From Bacteroidota bacterium (GTDB lineage Bacteria; Bacteroidota; Bacteroidia; Chitinophagales; Chitinophagaceae), in assembly GCA_018266775.1 (NCBI GenBank), contig JAFDZS010000013.1, positions 45,902 through 109,901 of the forward strand: a stretch of DNA of 64,000 bases. The letters are read 5' to 3'. The position numbers and the translations under genes are program-made. Below, piece by piece: positions 42,225 through 51,076 of the stretch (within the stretch, counting starts at the first letter, position 1; every line of letters starts with the position of its first letter). The notes beneath the pieces are model-generated. The model made no database searches, was not told the origin of the DNA, and saw only the letters and a list, made by a program, of their open reading frames with translations.

Positions 42225-43430
42225 TTATTTAATCTTCAGCTTTTCCAGCAACTCTTTGCTTAATGCAGCTTTGGGAACAATAATGCTGATGGTGTTCATC
42301 GCAAAGTATCCTTCAGATACATTGATGTAACCATGCAGTGGCCCAACATCGCCCCATGAATTTTTTACATAGAAAAACTCGCGGCCCGATTTTGCTTTTT
42401 CCAATCCCACAATATGCATCAGGTGATCATCCTGTGTGGTCAAATTTTCATACAGCATCTGCCTCGTGGCTGCATCTACTTTTGCTTCCTGTACTTCACC
42501 GGTAATAAGGCTTTCTTTTGTTTTTAAACCGCCCGGCAGTTGATACATATTAATGGCTGAACCAATTTTTTGCTGAAAGCCGTTATTGCTTACATCAGCA
42601 TCCCACAATACAGAGTACCCTTTATTCAACGTTTCTTTAGCCACCTGTATCATTTCATTCAGCGGCAGGTTGTAATATTCACCGCTGCTGAAATTGTCGG
42701 GTACTTCAATTACAAACGGAAGGTAATAAGGATGGTGTGTAAAAGAAGTGATGTTTACATAATCATTGGCATTAAAATGCAGCACTTCAGATGCGAATGA
42801 TTTTGGCGTGTATTGTTTTCCGTTATAATTGAATTTTTCCGGAGGTGTTCCCAATGAGGAGTCAAGAATATGCACATAACCTGCCATCCATTCCTTTGGC
42901 AGTGGAACGATGTGCAATACACTGTCTAAATATTTTTTCAATGCTTCCACCAGTTTTTCATGATTGTGTACTTTCTGGCCGTTTAACAGCCCGCTGTATT
43001 CTGACTCCGGAACGATACCATAAGTGGCAATGGAACGGATAAGATCGTGGCCCAAACCGCCTTCACCAAATTGTGCATGCCCCTGGCGCAGCAAATAATT
43101 TTTTGCTTTTTCTAAGTAAGTATTGCGTACCGTAAACATTTCACTGAGGTCAAGATTACCAAAGTTGTTTTTCATACACTGGCTTTCAATCATAGAAGTG
43201 GAAGAGAAGCACCAGCAGGTTCCCGTCATACCCTGGTCCTTAACACTGGTGGCGGGAATAGATTTTTCCAGGGAAAAATTTTCCTGGATAGTTTTAGCTA
43301 TCCCCGTTGCTTTCTTATTGGTGGTGTCTTTTGGTTTTACGGCACCGGGATTAGCTATTTCTCCATCTGTTTGTGCAAAACCCTTTGCAGCAAAAAACGC
43401 AACTACAGCTAACAGAACAATTTTCTTCAT
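42225..43430 (-). CDS. Exported C1 (papain/bleomycin-hydrolase-like) peptidase
   Basis: A 401-residue cysteine peptidase with a signal peptide (ends KGFAQ). The active site is SVKDQGMTGTCWCFSST: Gln66 forms the oxyanion hole and Cys72 is the nucleophile. The histidine is in HLMHIVGLEK and the asparagine in YVKNSWGDVG. The long insert between these, and the overall length, fit the aminopeptidase C/bleomycin hydrolase (C1B) type, though those are normally cytosolic. It lies six bases after the LysM gene and is probably cotranscribed. Confidence 0.88.
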   Translation of the reverse strand: MKKIVLLAVVAFFAAKGFAQTDGEIANPGAVKPKDTTNKKATGIAKTIQENFSLEKSIPATSVKDQGMTGTCWCFSSTSMIESQCMKNNFGNLDLSEMFTVRNTYLEKAKNYLLRQGHAQFGEGGLGHDLIRSIATYGIVPESEYSGLLNGQKVHNHEKLVEALKKYLDSVLHIVPLPKEWMAGYVHILDSSLGTPPEKFNYNGKQYTPKSFASEVLHFNANDYVNITSFTHHPYYLPFVIEVPDNFSSGEYYNLPLNEMIQVAKETLNKGYSVLWDADVSNNGFQQKIGSAINMYQLPGGLKTKESLITGEVQEAKVDAATRQMLYENLTTQDDHLMHIVGLEKAKSGREFFYVKNSWGDVGPLHGYINVSEGYFAMNTISIIVPKAALSKELLEKLKIK

Positions 43431-43435
43431 AACAT

Positions 43436-44404
43436 TTATTTTGAGTAATTAATAGTACACCCGAATTTGGTATCGGTAACACCCAGTATATCTGCTGCAG
43501 CATTGCTGATGCGGATCACCAGGCCATTATTTTGTTTGATATCTGAAATCATATCGAGCACTTTTACATACACCACTTTTCCATTGGCAGTATTGGTAAC
43601 CTGCAAAATGGTACCCGGTGCAGCATCGTTATACAGGCAATAGTATTTTCCATCTTCCCAACCACTGGTACTTTTAAAAATGCCTGCTGCCCCATCATCC
43701 TTCGCCACTTTGTGCCCTCTTACCTGTTCATCATACAACGTTTTAAAATAACCGCCATTAAAATCGGTTGCTTTAGCCGGAACAGAAGCAGTTGCTTCCT
43801 CTTGTGCAGGTTTTGATAATGGGGGAAGGTCTTTTTTCTCAGGCGCTGGTGGTTGAACAGGTTTTGTTTGCGGTGCAGCCTCTTCTGTTTTGGGTGGTGC
43901 TGGCGGCGCTTCAACCGGTTTGGCAGGTTTGATATCAGGCTGTGTTTTTATTGTTGCTTTGCCTGCGTTATACCCCACAATAAGTTGTGCCCCTTCGTTT
44001 ACACCATCAGTGGTAAGGTTATTCCATTTTTTTATATCCGCTACAGTGGTGTGATAGATAGTTGAAATATGGTAAAGGGTTTCCTTCTTACCAACGGTAT
44101 GATAAATGGGCGCTCCATTTTCTTTATTTGCTGTTTTAGCAGGGGCAGTTTCTTTTGTGGATGGTGCTGTCTTTGCAGAAGGAGGAATCACCACACCTTT
44201 TTTAACCGGTATCTTCAACACCTGGCCAATGGTGAGTCCTTTATTATAATCAATCTTATTAAAATTAGCCAGTTCCCTTCCGTTAATATTGTACAAGCGG
44301 CCAATACTGGTTAAACTTTCTTTGGGGCCCACAGTATGCGTGATCACTTTCTGCGCCATAGCCCAAAAAGGTATCATCATCAACAGGGTGCATAATTTCT
44401 TCAT
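43436..44404 (-). CDS. LysM protein with RlpA-like double-psi barrel domain
   Basis: Start at the ATG giving MKKLCTLLMMIPFWAMAQ, a signal peptide; 322 residues in all. Two LysM domains (about 21-67: ITHTVGPKESLTSIGRLYNI; about 100-146: YHTVGKKETLYHISTIYHTT) should bind peptidoglycan. A proline/lysine-rich linker follows. The C-terminal 100 residues (PGTILQVTNTANGKVVYVKV) resemble the RlpA double-psi barrel. The catalytic aspartate of RlpA lytic transglycosylases is not obvious, so binding without cleavage is possible. It sits upstream of the C1 peptidase. Confidence 0.85.
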   Translation of the reverse strand: MKKLCTLLMMIPFWAMAQKVITHTVGPKESLTSIGRLYNINGRELANFNKIDYNKGLTIGQVLKIPVKKGVVIPPSAKTAPSTKETAPAKTANKENGAPIYHTVGKKETLYHISTIYHTTVADIKKWNNLTTDGVNEGAQLIVGYNAGKATIKTQPDIKPAKPVEAPPAPPKTEEAAPQTKPVQPPAPEKKDLPPLSKPAQEEATASVPAKATDFNGGYFKTLYDEQVRGHKVAKDDGAAGIFKSTSGWEDGKYYCLYNDAAPGTILQVTNTANGKVVYVKVLDMISDIKQNNGLVIRISNAAADILGVTDTKFGCTINYSK

Positions 44405-44514
44405 CTTGTAAAATATTGTACCGCAAATATGCAACAATTTGTTGGTTTACGGGTCGGGCAAGTTGTTAACAATCTGTAGTTATGGAACAAGAAAATTTTA
44501 TAAAGATTGATTCT

Positions 44515-45897
44515 TTATTTATGCAGAATGCGCCACTCTTTGGGATAATAATTATTGATCCGGTTGGGTAACACTTTGATCCAGCCCAACGGCAACTGCC
44601 TGTATTGCAATAACGACCATCCTTTTGTTGCTTCAGTAAGTTGAATATCGTTGCGGCGCAGGTATTGCAATGCTGTTTCCAGGCTGGTGTCAATATGCGG
44701 TATGGCTTCATGCATAAGCGTACTCATGGCCAGTTCATGATGAGGTATCATTTCATTACGGATTACTGCACCAAGGCGTATACCTGATTTCTTTACATAC
44801 AATGATTGCTGTACGGTTTCCAGTACAGGCATCATGAATACAGGTATGGCCAGCACATGATCATCCTGCTGAATAAATGAAAATCTTTCCGGGCTTTGCA
44901 ACCAGGTCTGCACTGCCTGTATTTCATTTTTAGTGGCTTTATTAATGGCTGATTTTATTTTTTTTGCAGGTGTACTGTTGCTGCCGGTTTTTTTTCTGAA
45001 TGCCGCAATAAAGAATCCTTCACCTCTTACCTGATCCGGGTAAAAACGATAGCCATGCGCAGCTGCTTTTTTTGAAACGGTTGCAGTAATATTCCATTCT
45101 TCCTGTAATTGCAGGCGTACCGGTTCCATTTCGAAATGCCCGCATAACCAATCGCATATTTCTTCATCTTCTGCTGCACTGTATGAACAGGTGGAATAAA
45201 TCAGTATCCCATTTTCTTTTAATGCCGGTAATGCATCTGCCAATATCCTTTGCTGCCGCTGGCTGCACAGCTGTACATTATTCAAACTCCATTCTTGTAC
45301 AGCATCCGCATCTCTGCGGAACAATCCGCTGCCGCTGCAGGGTGCATCCACCACCATCACATCAAAAAAAGAAGGCAACCTTTGAAAATCCTTAGGATCA
45401 TTATTCGTTACAATCACATTTGCAGCGCCCCACTTCGCTATATTTTCTGAAAGAATAGTTACTCTTGTTTTGATCACTTCATTACTCACCAGCACACTTT
45501 CATTACTGATAAGTGATTGCAGCAGTGTTGACTTTCCTCCCGGTGCTGCACACAAGTCAAGCACCTGCAATGGTTGCGACAGATTGGCCGTTTGCCGCAA
45601 AGCCTGCTCCAGGAACATGCTGCTGGCTTCCTGTACATAATAAGCACCGGCATGAAAGCAGGGATCTGTTGTAAACAATGGCCGCTCTTTTAAATACCAT
45701 CCATCACTGCTCCAGGGAATTTTTACATCAATACCCGGAAATAATTCCCCGGCACTTTCTTTCATCTTTGCCGGGTTCACCCGTACAGACACTACCTGCT
45801 GCCCCGATGCATGCACACCGGTAAACGCCTCTTCATTAAAACCCGGCACACCCTTTAAGGATTGCAGTAATTCAACAGGTAATGCAGTATTCAACAT
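44515..45897 (-). CDS. RsmB/NOP-type rRNA (cytosine-C5) methyltransferase, RsmF-like
   Basis: A 460-residue SAM-dependent RNA methyltransferase. The SAM loop is DLCAAPGGKST (residues 114-124). Cys187 in DAPCSGSG is the release cysteine and Cys237 in YSTCSYSAAEDEE the nucleophile. The C-terminal 170 residues form the PUA-like extension typical of RsmF/YebU-type enzymes (IPVFMMPVLETVQQ, then GIRLGAVIRNEMIPHHELAM). The likely product is 5-methylcytosine in 16S rRNA. It stands alone on the minus strand, with no obvious operon partner. Confidence 0.92.
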   Translation of the reverse strand: MLNTALPVELLQSLKGVPGFNEEAFTGVHASGQQVVSVRVNPAKMKESAGELFPGIDVKIPWSSDGWYLKERPLFTTDPCFHAGAYYVQEASSMFLEQALRQTANLSQPLQVLDLCAAPGGKSTLLQSLISNESVLVSNEVIKTRVTILSENIAKWGAANVIVTNNDPKDFQRLPSFFDVMVVDAPCSGSGLFRRDADAVQEWSLNNVQLCSQRQQRILADALPALKENGILIYSTCSYSAAEDEEICDWLCGHFEMEPVRLQLQEEWNITATVSKKAAAHGYRFYPDQVRGEGFFIAAFRKKTGSNSTPAKKIKSAINKATKNEIQAVQTWLQSPERFSFIQQDDHVLAIPVFMMPVLETVQQSLYVKKSGIRLGAVIRNEMIPHHELAMSTLMHEAIPHIDTSLETALQYLRRNDIQLTEATKGWSLLQYRQLPLGWIKVLPNRINNYYPKEWRILHK

Positions 45898-45929
45898 AAA
45901 TTGTTTGATAAATAACTATACCGTATACA

Positions 45930-46241
45930 CTAAACAGGAATGGTATCATACACCACTACTTTATCCCACAGGCCGGAGCATTCTTTTATAAAATCCAGGT
46001 GGATGGGATCAGTTTGATAACTATCCTGGTCTGCAGCACTATTAAACGTAAGCAGCCAGGAAACCGCATAAGTACTGTCAATCACCGGCCTGCTGGTGCC
46101 GGCAGGCACACCTATATGAAAAGATTGTATTGTGGTTACCCGTGACAGTTTTTGCAACCCCTCCACTAACAGTTGGCGATGGACGGTATTGCCGGGTTCT
46201 TTTAACCAGAAAAAAACATGATGTACAAATGCTGCAGCCAT
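45930..46241 (-). CDS. Dabb (stress-responsive A/B barrel) protein
   Basis: A 103-residue dimeric alpha/beta barrel protein: FVHHVFFWLKEPGN at the N-terminus, FHIGVPAGTSRPVID, YAVSWLLTFNS and the C-terminal YQTDPIHLDFIKECSGLWDKVVVYDT. The Dabb family is stress-associated in plants; bacterial roles are unknown. It is probably cytosolic, lies 32 bases upstream of the rRNA methyltransferase on the same strand, and may be cotranscribed. Confidence 0.88.
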   Translation of the reverse strand: MAAAFVHHVFFWLKEPGNTVHRQLLVEGLQKLSRVTTIQSFHIGVPAGTSRPVIDSTYAVSWLLTFNSAADQDSYQTDPIHLDFIKECSGLWDKVVVYDTIPV

Positions 46242-46413
46242 ATTGAATTGATTTATGGCAACAAAAATAGCCGCAGTGATCTATCTTTTCAATTTTTATT
46301 TTCGATTTGCTTGCAGTTTTGAAATATTACTTCTATTTTTCGAAATCCCCACCTTACAAACGATCTGCCGTACTTCATGTTACTGTTTTACCTAACATTT
46401 AAAACCTGAACAA

Positions 46414-47154
46414 ATGAAGCAAAACAAATTCATTTCCGCATTAACGGTTCTTGCTGTACTGTTTCTTACCGCCTGTAATAACAGTACCGATGAAAAAAAG
46501 ACTGCACCTGCATCTGGTGCAGACACATCCAAACCTGCCACCACCACCGCACCGGCCACTGTTACTAACGGGCCGGGGAATTATTTGGTAGTCATGCATA
46601 AAGTGGGCAATTTTGAAAAGTGGCTGCCTTTGTATGAATCTGATGATTCTGCAAGAAAAGCTAACGGATTAACCAGCTATGTGATATGCCGTGGCTTGGA
46701 TAAAGATTCCAATATGATTTTGGTTTCTATGCACATGGCAGATACTGCGAAAGCTAAAGCTTTTATTGCTTCCGATGCGCTGAAAGCCAAAATGAAGGCT
46801 GGCGGTGTTGAAGGAATGCCTGAGATTACCTTCTCAGAAAATGTTATTGTAGATACCACCACCGTTCCCAACAACATGCCACGGGTGATGATCAGCCATA
46901 CAGTAAAAGACTGGACTGCCTGGAAAAAAGCGTATGACGAACATGCACAGGCCCGCACAGACGCCGGTTTAATGCAAAGAATTGTTGCCCATGCGTTGGG
47001 CGATGATCATCAGGTGAGGCTGGTTTTTGCTATACAGGATATGGCAAAGGCAAAAGCCTTTTCCGCATCTAAAGACCTGAAAGATAAAATGACTGCTGCT
47101 GGTGTGGTTGGGCCACCCACTTTCTTTTATTTTACAGTGGTAAAAAAATATTAA
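46414..47154 (+). CDS. Lipoprotein with two tandem ABM-like barrel domains
   Basis: A 246-residue lipoprotein: signal peptide with lipobox LTAC (Cys21), then a Thr/Ala/Pro-rich linker (about 25-50). Two homologous domains of about 95 residues follow. The first has VVMHKVGNFEKWLPLYES, RKANGLTSYVICRG and KAFIASDALKAKMKAGGVEG; the second has VMISHTVKDWTAWKKAYDE, RTDAGLMQRIVAH and AFSASKDLKDKMTAAGVVG. This internal duplication makes a built-in pseudo-dimer of a ferredoxin-like fold. Ligand or substrate unknown. A terminator closes the gene. Confidence 0.82.
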   Translation: MKQNKFISALTVLAVLFLTACNNSTDEKKTAPASGADTSKPATTTAPATVTNGPGNYLVVMHKVGNFEKWLPLYESDDSARKANGLTSYVICRGLDKDSNMILVSMHMADTAKAKAFIASDALKAKMKAGGVEGMPEITFSENVIVDTTTVPNNMPRVMISHTVKDWTAWKKAYDEHAQARTDAGLMQRIVAHALGDDHQVRLVFAIQDMAKAKAFSASKDLKDKMTAAGVVGPPTFFYFTVVKKY

Positions 47155-47183
47155 CGGCTTTTCTCTCTATTCATATACACCGT

Positions 47184-47215
47184 GGGCAGTTTTCTAACTG
47201 CCCTTTTATTTTTTA
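47184..47215 (+). terminator. Terminator after the duplicated-domain lipoprotein
   Basis: GGGCAGTT (47184-47191) pairs with AACTGCCC (47196-47203) around TTCT, followed by TTTTATTTTTT. Confidence 0.9.
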
Positions 47216-47308
47216 TGTGCCGTTAATCAACCGTTAACCGGAAAATGAAATTAGGCAATGGAATATTCTTTTTCTACCTTGGGTATATTAAATCAAAAAT
47301 TTGCTATC

Positions 47309-47674
47309 ATGAAAAAAGTATTGATTGTATTTGCTGCCCTGTTGATGCTGGCTGCAACAGGTGTTAAAGCGCAAACCACCACAGCGGATGCAACAAAAAC
47401 CGCTGTAAAAAAACAGGTACAGAATCCTGCAGCTTATGCCTGCCCGAAATGTTACCACATCACTAAAGGTGCAGGACAATGCGAAATGTGTAAAATGGAT
47501 AAAGTACAATTGGGCACTTACTTTTGCCCTAAATGTATGAAGGGCACCGGAGCAAAAGCAGGCAAATGCCCCACCTGCAATGGCGCCACTGTACAAATGA
47601 CACGCAAGTATTGTGCAAAGATGACCGCATCCGGCAAAATGGATAAAGATAAAGGCATGAAAATGAAAATGTAA
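47309..47674 (+). CDS. Exported CxxC-rich zinc-ribbon-like protein
   Basis: Start at MKKVLIVFAALLML, giving 121 residues with a signal peptide ending VKAQ. The mature part has four CxxC knuckles (Cys45/48, 58/61, 73/76, 87/90) plus Cys102, forming two zinc-ribbon-like units: YACPKCYH...QCEMCKMDK and YFCPKCMKG...KCPTCNG. The first resembles the heavy-metal-binding domain found in copper and cation efflux proteins (YTCPMHPEV type). The tail is Lys/Met-rich. It could buffer metal in the periplasm. The frame upstream of 47309 is not needed. Confidence 0.78.
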   Translation: MKKVLIVFAALLMLAATGVKAQTTTADATKTAVKKQVQNPAAYACPKCYHITKGAGQCEMCKMDKVQLGTYFCPKCMKGTGAKAGKCPTCNGATVQMTRKYCAKMTASGKMDKDKGMKMKM

Positions 47675-47710
47675 ATGTTATTATTGATAACCATGCCTTG
47701 TTCAAGCAGG

Positions 47711-47750
47711 TGCCCTGTAGTGAAATTCGCTGCGGGGCATTTTTATTTTC
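47711..47750 (+). terminator. Terminator after the CxxC protein gene
   Basis: A ten-base stem with two G-T wobbles, TGCCCTGTAG (47711-47720) and CTGCGGGGCA (47730-47739), then TTTTTATTTT. Confidence 0.8.
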
Positions 47751-47857
47751 AGGCTATTTGAAGTGTTGTATGCTGAATGTTATGGTTACTTTATTTGCCA
47801 CGTTCACCTGAAATGGCGAAATCCCTGGTGCTTTGCTGTTATGCTAAAAAAGTGCGA

Positions 47858-50326
47858 TCAGAACCATTTTCCATTCTTCCTGTCCCAGGATGTAATGCCG
47901 ATTTTAAATTGTACAGGATTGTGAAAATTATTGGCCGCAGAGCCGCAGGCATACACGCCCAGTTTAAATTTACCGAGCTGGTTGAAGGGTATTTTGAAAA
48001 CGCGTTCTATACCGGTGAACACTTCTATATAACGCAGGTTATTGCGTTCAGGTGCAATTAAAAAACCAGCACCGGCAATTTCACGCAGCCCAATATTTTT
48101 TAATACCGGAATTTTATTCAGCAGTGCTCCGTTGAATTCATGTACATAATGACCTTCATAAAAACGTTTGAATACCGGGAAGGTGGAATCGAGCGATTGA
48201 AAGGCTTCATTTGGATTGGAGAATAAAATCGGGTCGCCACGCCGTTCCCGTTTATAATCCACCAGGCGCAGGTCTGCAGTATTGAGGAACGATCCGGTTT
48301 TTATGGTGTAAGATGAATTGCCCAAAGTTCCTAAATGCATGGTTTGTTTGATGCCCAATTCCAGGTAATCGAAATTAATGGCGCTGTTAAAAAGATGTGG
48401 TGTTCCTTTTCTCCAGAGTGCATAAAAGGTGGGCCAGGTTGAGCCGAGTATAATTTTTTCTTTGGGTTCCCTGATATAATGCTGGTGTGGCGTATACTCC
48501 AACCGCAACGATGTGTATAAGGCATTGTACGGCTCAAATGCAACAGCATGATTACTGTCGAGCAGGTTGCCAAACAGGCTGTCTACTTTATCATTGGTTT
48601 TATAACCCGTTAATGAACGTCGGAAAGCAATGTCTACATCTGTAAAAAAATATAAGCCATTCAGCAGCTCCAGTCCATGACCAACACCGAGGCCTTTATT
48701 GAGGTATAAATTATTCCGGCTGATCATATTGATCCATGCATCGCCACTGAAAATGAATTCAAAATTCTTTTGCAGGCGCAGGGAATAAAACCCCCGGTTG
48801 AAGGGATTATACATTCTTGTTACCCTTACGCTGCCGTTGATGTCTTTATTGCGTAAGCCATAACTGGCTTCTGCAAACACATCAATATTTTTTCTTGATG
48901 CCCAGGTTTTAGCATAGTTTACATTGGGTTGTATTCTTGTGCCACCAAATTGAAATGGCTGGTATAATGCGGGTATGGCTGGCAGCATCCAATGCCGTCG
49001 TTTTTCATGATCATTAAACTCCTGCCCTTTGTACAATAGTTTTTGCCAGGTGACGGTGTTAATCTTTTTATCCAGTGAGTCTAAATAAGCTTTGGTATGT
49101 GTGGCATTGTACACACTGTCTTTATAATAAATAAAACGAATTTCCTTTTCGGTCAATGGTTCTGTCCGGTTTTGGTTCCAGAAAATCGAGTCACGTTTGT
49201 ATGCTGCTGCAGTTGCTGCACTTACCTCCACACCAAAATATTTTTTATCAAAAGTTTTATTCAGTGCATAATTGTTATACGTAACTGTTGTTATGCCGGA
49301 TGCTTTTCTTTTTGCTGCTGTGGCTGAATAAGTAAATTGCTGGCGTACCAGCATCCATGCGGTATCATTGATGTAATCATATTGCTGTTCCACTTCAAAA
49401 AAATCATACGCAGCCAAATGATATTTTGGCAACTTTAATTGTGTATGCAGCAGCACCCAACTGCTGTCGGCAATGGTCACTTCTCCTTCCACCGTTGCAT
49501 TGCTGAGCTGTCGGGGCTTTACGGCAATTACAAATTGTTTCCTGCCATTCACTGTATCTGTTCGCAATAATTTAAACCGGTATGCCAGCAACCCGCTGTA
49601 ACTTATTGGCGACACAAAGGGCGTTTCCGCAATGCTGCGTATGGAAATAAGATTATTGTAAAAACTAAAATCGCCTTCTGTTGTGGAGAGATAGAAAAGA
49701 TCAGCAGTATTTCCCCGCTTCTTTATGCCCGTACGTTCTTCCTTAATTTTTTTTCCGGCACCTTTATCCAGTTCAAGCACAATTTCTGCCATTGCCATCG
49801 CATTCATTGCTGCGGCACGCTGTTGCATTTTCAATAAAGAATCGCTGATGGGTTTTTTATTCTCCTTTGGTGAAGATGAATCCTGCTGCACTGCTTTAAT
49901 ATATACTTTACAGGAATAATCTCCTGCCGCTGCAACAATTTCGTCTTTATGCCGGATTACATTGCGTACATATTCTTCTCCCCTGTCGCGGTTTTTTGTT
50001 TTTACCACCACTTCAGAAAGATTGGGTGCGTCTGCTATTTCTAAAATAAAATGATGTTCCCTGTTTTCCTTTTGCACCACCACCGCGGTTACCAATGGTT
50101 TATAACCAACTAATGTTATGATGAGATCGTATTTGCCTGCATCCAGTTCCAGTTCATAGGTTCCGTCTTCTTTTGTTGTGGTACCCATTTTACTGTCTTT
50201 CACCTGAATACTTGCAAATGCCAATGGCTCCAGTTTGGCATTGGTGATAGTGCCGTGTAAAGTATAAGACTGACAAAATGCTGAAAAAGGAATAACGCAA
50301 GTTATTAATAGTTGAATTACTCTCAT
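47858..50326 (-). CDS. DUF5686 outer-membrane protein with carboxypeptidase-like regulatory domain
   Basis: An 822-residue exported protein. After the signal peptide (ends FSAFCQ) comes a carboxypeptidase-regulatory-like beta domain (YTLHGTITNAKLEPLAFASI, then TTTKEDGTYELELDAGKYDL), as in TonB-linked outer-membrane proteins. The rest matches the DUF5686 pattern: RNVIRHKDEIVAAAGDYSCKVYIKA early on, and a C-terminal beta-barrel-like region ending in an aromatic residue (KNGKWF). No plug or TonB box is obvious. It is probably an outer-membrane barrel of unknown function, typical of Bacteroidota. Confidence 0.87.
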   Translation of the reverse strand: MRVIQLLITCVIPFSAFCQSYTLHGTITNAKLEPLAFASIQVKDSKMGTTTKEDGTYELELDAGKYDLIITLVGYKPLVTAVVVQKENREHHFILEIADAPNLSEVVVKTKNRDRGEEYVRNVIRHKDEIVAAAGDYSCKVYIKAVQQDSSSPKENKKPISDSLLKMQQRAAAMNAMAMAEIVLELDKGAGKKIKEERTGIKKRGNTADLFYLSTTEGDFSFYNNLISIRSIAETPFVSPISYSGLLAYRFKLLRTDTVNGRKQFVIAVKPRQLSNATVEGEVTIADSSWVLLHTQLKLPKYHLAAYDFFEVEQQYDYINDTAWMLVRQQFTYSATAAKRKASGITTVTYNNYALNKTFDKKYFGVEVSAATAAAYKRDSIFWNQNRTEPLTEKEIRFIYYKDSVYNATHTKAYLDSLDKKINTVTWQKLLYKGQEFNDHEKRRHWMLPAIPALYQPFQFGGTRIQPNVNYAKTWASRKNIDVFAEASYGLRNKDINGSVRVTRMYNPFNRGFYSLRLQKNFEFIFSGDAWINMISRNNLYLNKGLGVGHGLELLNGLYFFTDVDIAFRRSLTGYKTNDKVDSLFGNLLDSNHAVAFEPYNALYTSLRLEYTPHQHYIREPKEKIILGSTWPTFYALWRKGTPHLFNSAINFDYLELGIKQTMHLGTLGNSSYTIKTGSFLNTADLRLVDYKRERRGDPILFSNPNEAFQSLDSTFPVFKRFYEGHYVHEFNGALLNKIPVLKNIGLREIAGAGFLIAPERNNLRYIEVFTGIERVFKIPFNQLGKFKLGVYACGSAANNFHNPVQFKIGITSWDRKNGKWF

Positions 50327-50423
50327 TACAGTTGATGGATTACTGTTTTAAAAATGCAATAAAACTTTGACAACTGGAAACGCGGGCTGGCTTATTGTAT
50401 ATTAATTAACAAACCTGTTGTAA

Positions 50424-51071
50424 TTAATTACATAAAACTGTTTTGATGATAGCAGAAATTTCACCGGCCCGGTTGGCTACCATAAAATGCCCGCCTTTTT
50501 CTATGGTGTACACTGGCTTAAAATTTTTTATGGGCAATACATGGTCTTTTGTTCCATGAATACGGATGATGTGTGCTGGTGCTTCTTCCCTTTGCCAGTT
50601 TACAATTGCGTTGATGGCCCAGTGTGTAAATGAAGGGTTGGATGCCATTAATATTTCCTGCAGCAGGATGCCATCATTTTTGGCATCAATACTGAACAAC
50701 CAGTTGGTGAATACATTGCTTTTGCGGATATTTTTTTTCGGTAGCAATTTATTTAATTTCAACATTCCTGAAAACCTGTATAACAAAGGCAATTCTTTTT
50801 TGCAGGCGATGCTGGATAATAAAATTGTTTTTTGTGGCCGGATATGGTCCAGCATTTCTGTTGCCAGCATACCGCCAAATGATAAACCAAGCAATGCATA
50901 GGGTGTTGATGTATCAATTAATGCCATCATTTTTGCGGCATAAGTTTTCATTGTATCTGATGGCGCTGGCGGTATCCATTGCAAATGCACCACTTTTATA
51001 CCTTCAGGAAAAATAAGGTATTGAAATGCACGTGCATCTGCACCCAACCCGCTGATACAGTATAAAGTCAT
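50424..51071 (-). CDS. Alpha/beta hydrolase
   Basis: A 215-residue alpha/beta hydrolase. The nucleophile elbow is GLSFGG with serine near residue 74, the N-terminal strand/oxyanion region is ISGLGADARAF, the acid is probably in RIHGTKDHVLPI, and the histidine is in EKGGHFMVAN. No signal peptide. Substrate unknown. It lies five bases after the OmpA-like gene on the same strand and probably shares its transcript. Confidence 0.87.
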   Translation of the reverse strand: MTLYCISGLGADARAFQYLIFPEGIKVVHLQWIPPAPSDTMKTYAAKMMALIDTSTPYALLGLSFGGMLATEMLDHIRPQKTILLSSIACKKELPLLYRFSGMLKLNKLLPKKNIRKSNVFTNWLFSIDAKNDGILLQEILMASNPSFTHWAINAIVNWQREEAPAHIIRIHGTKDHVLPIKNFKPVYTIEKGGHFMVANRAGEISAIIKTVLCN

Positions 51072-51076
51072 TTTGT

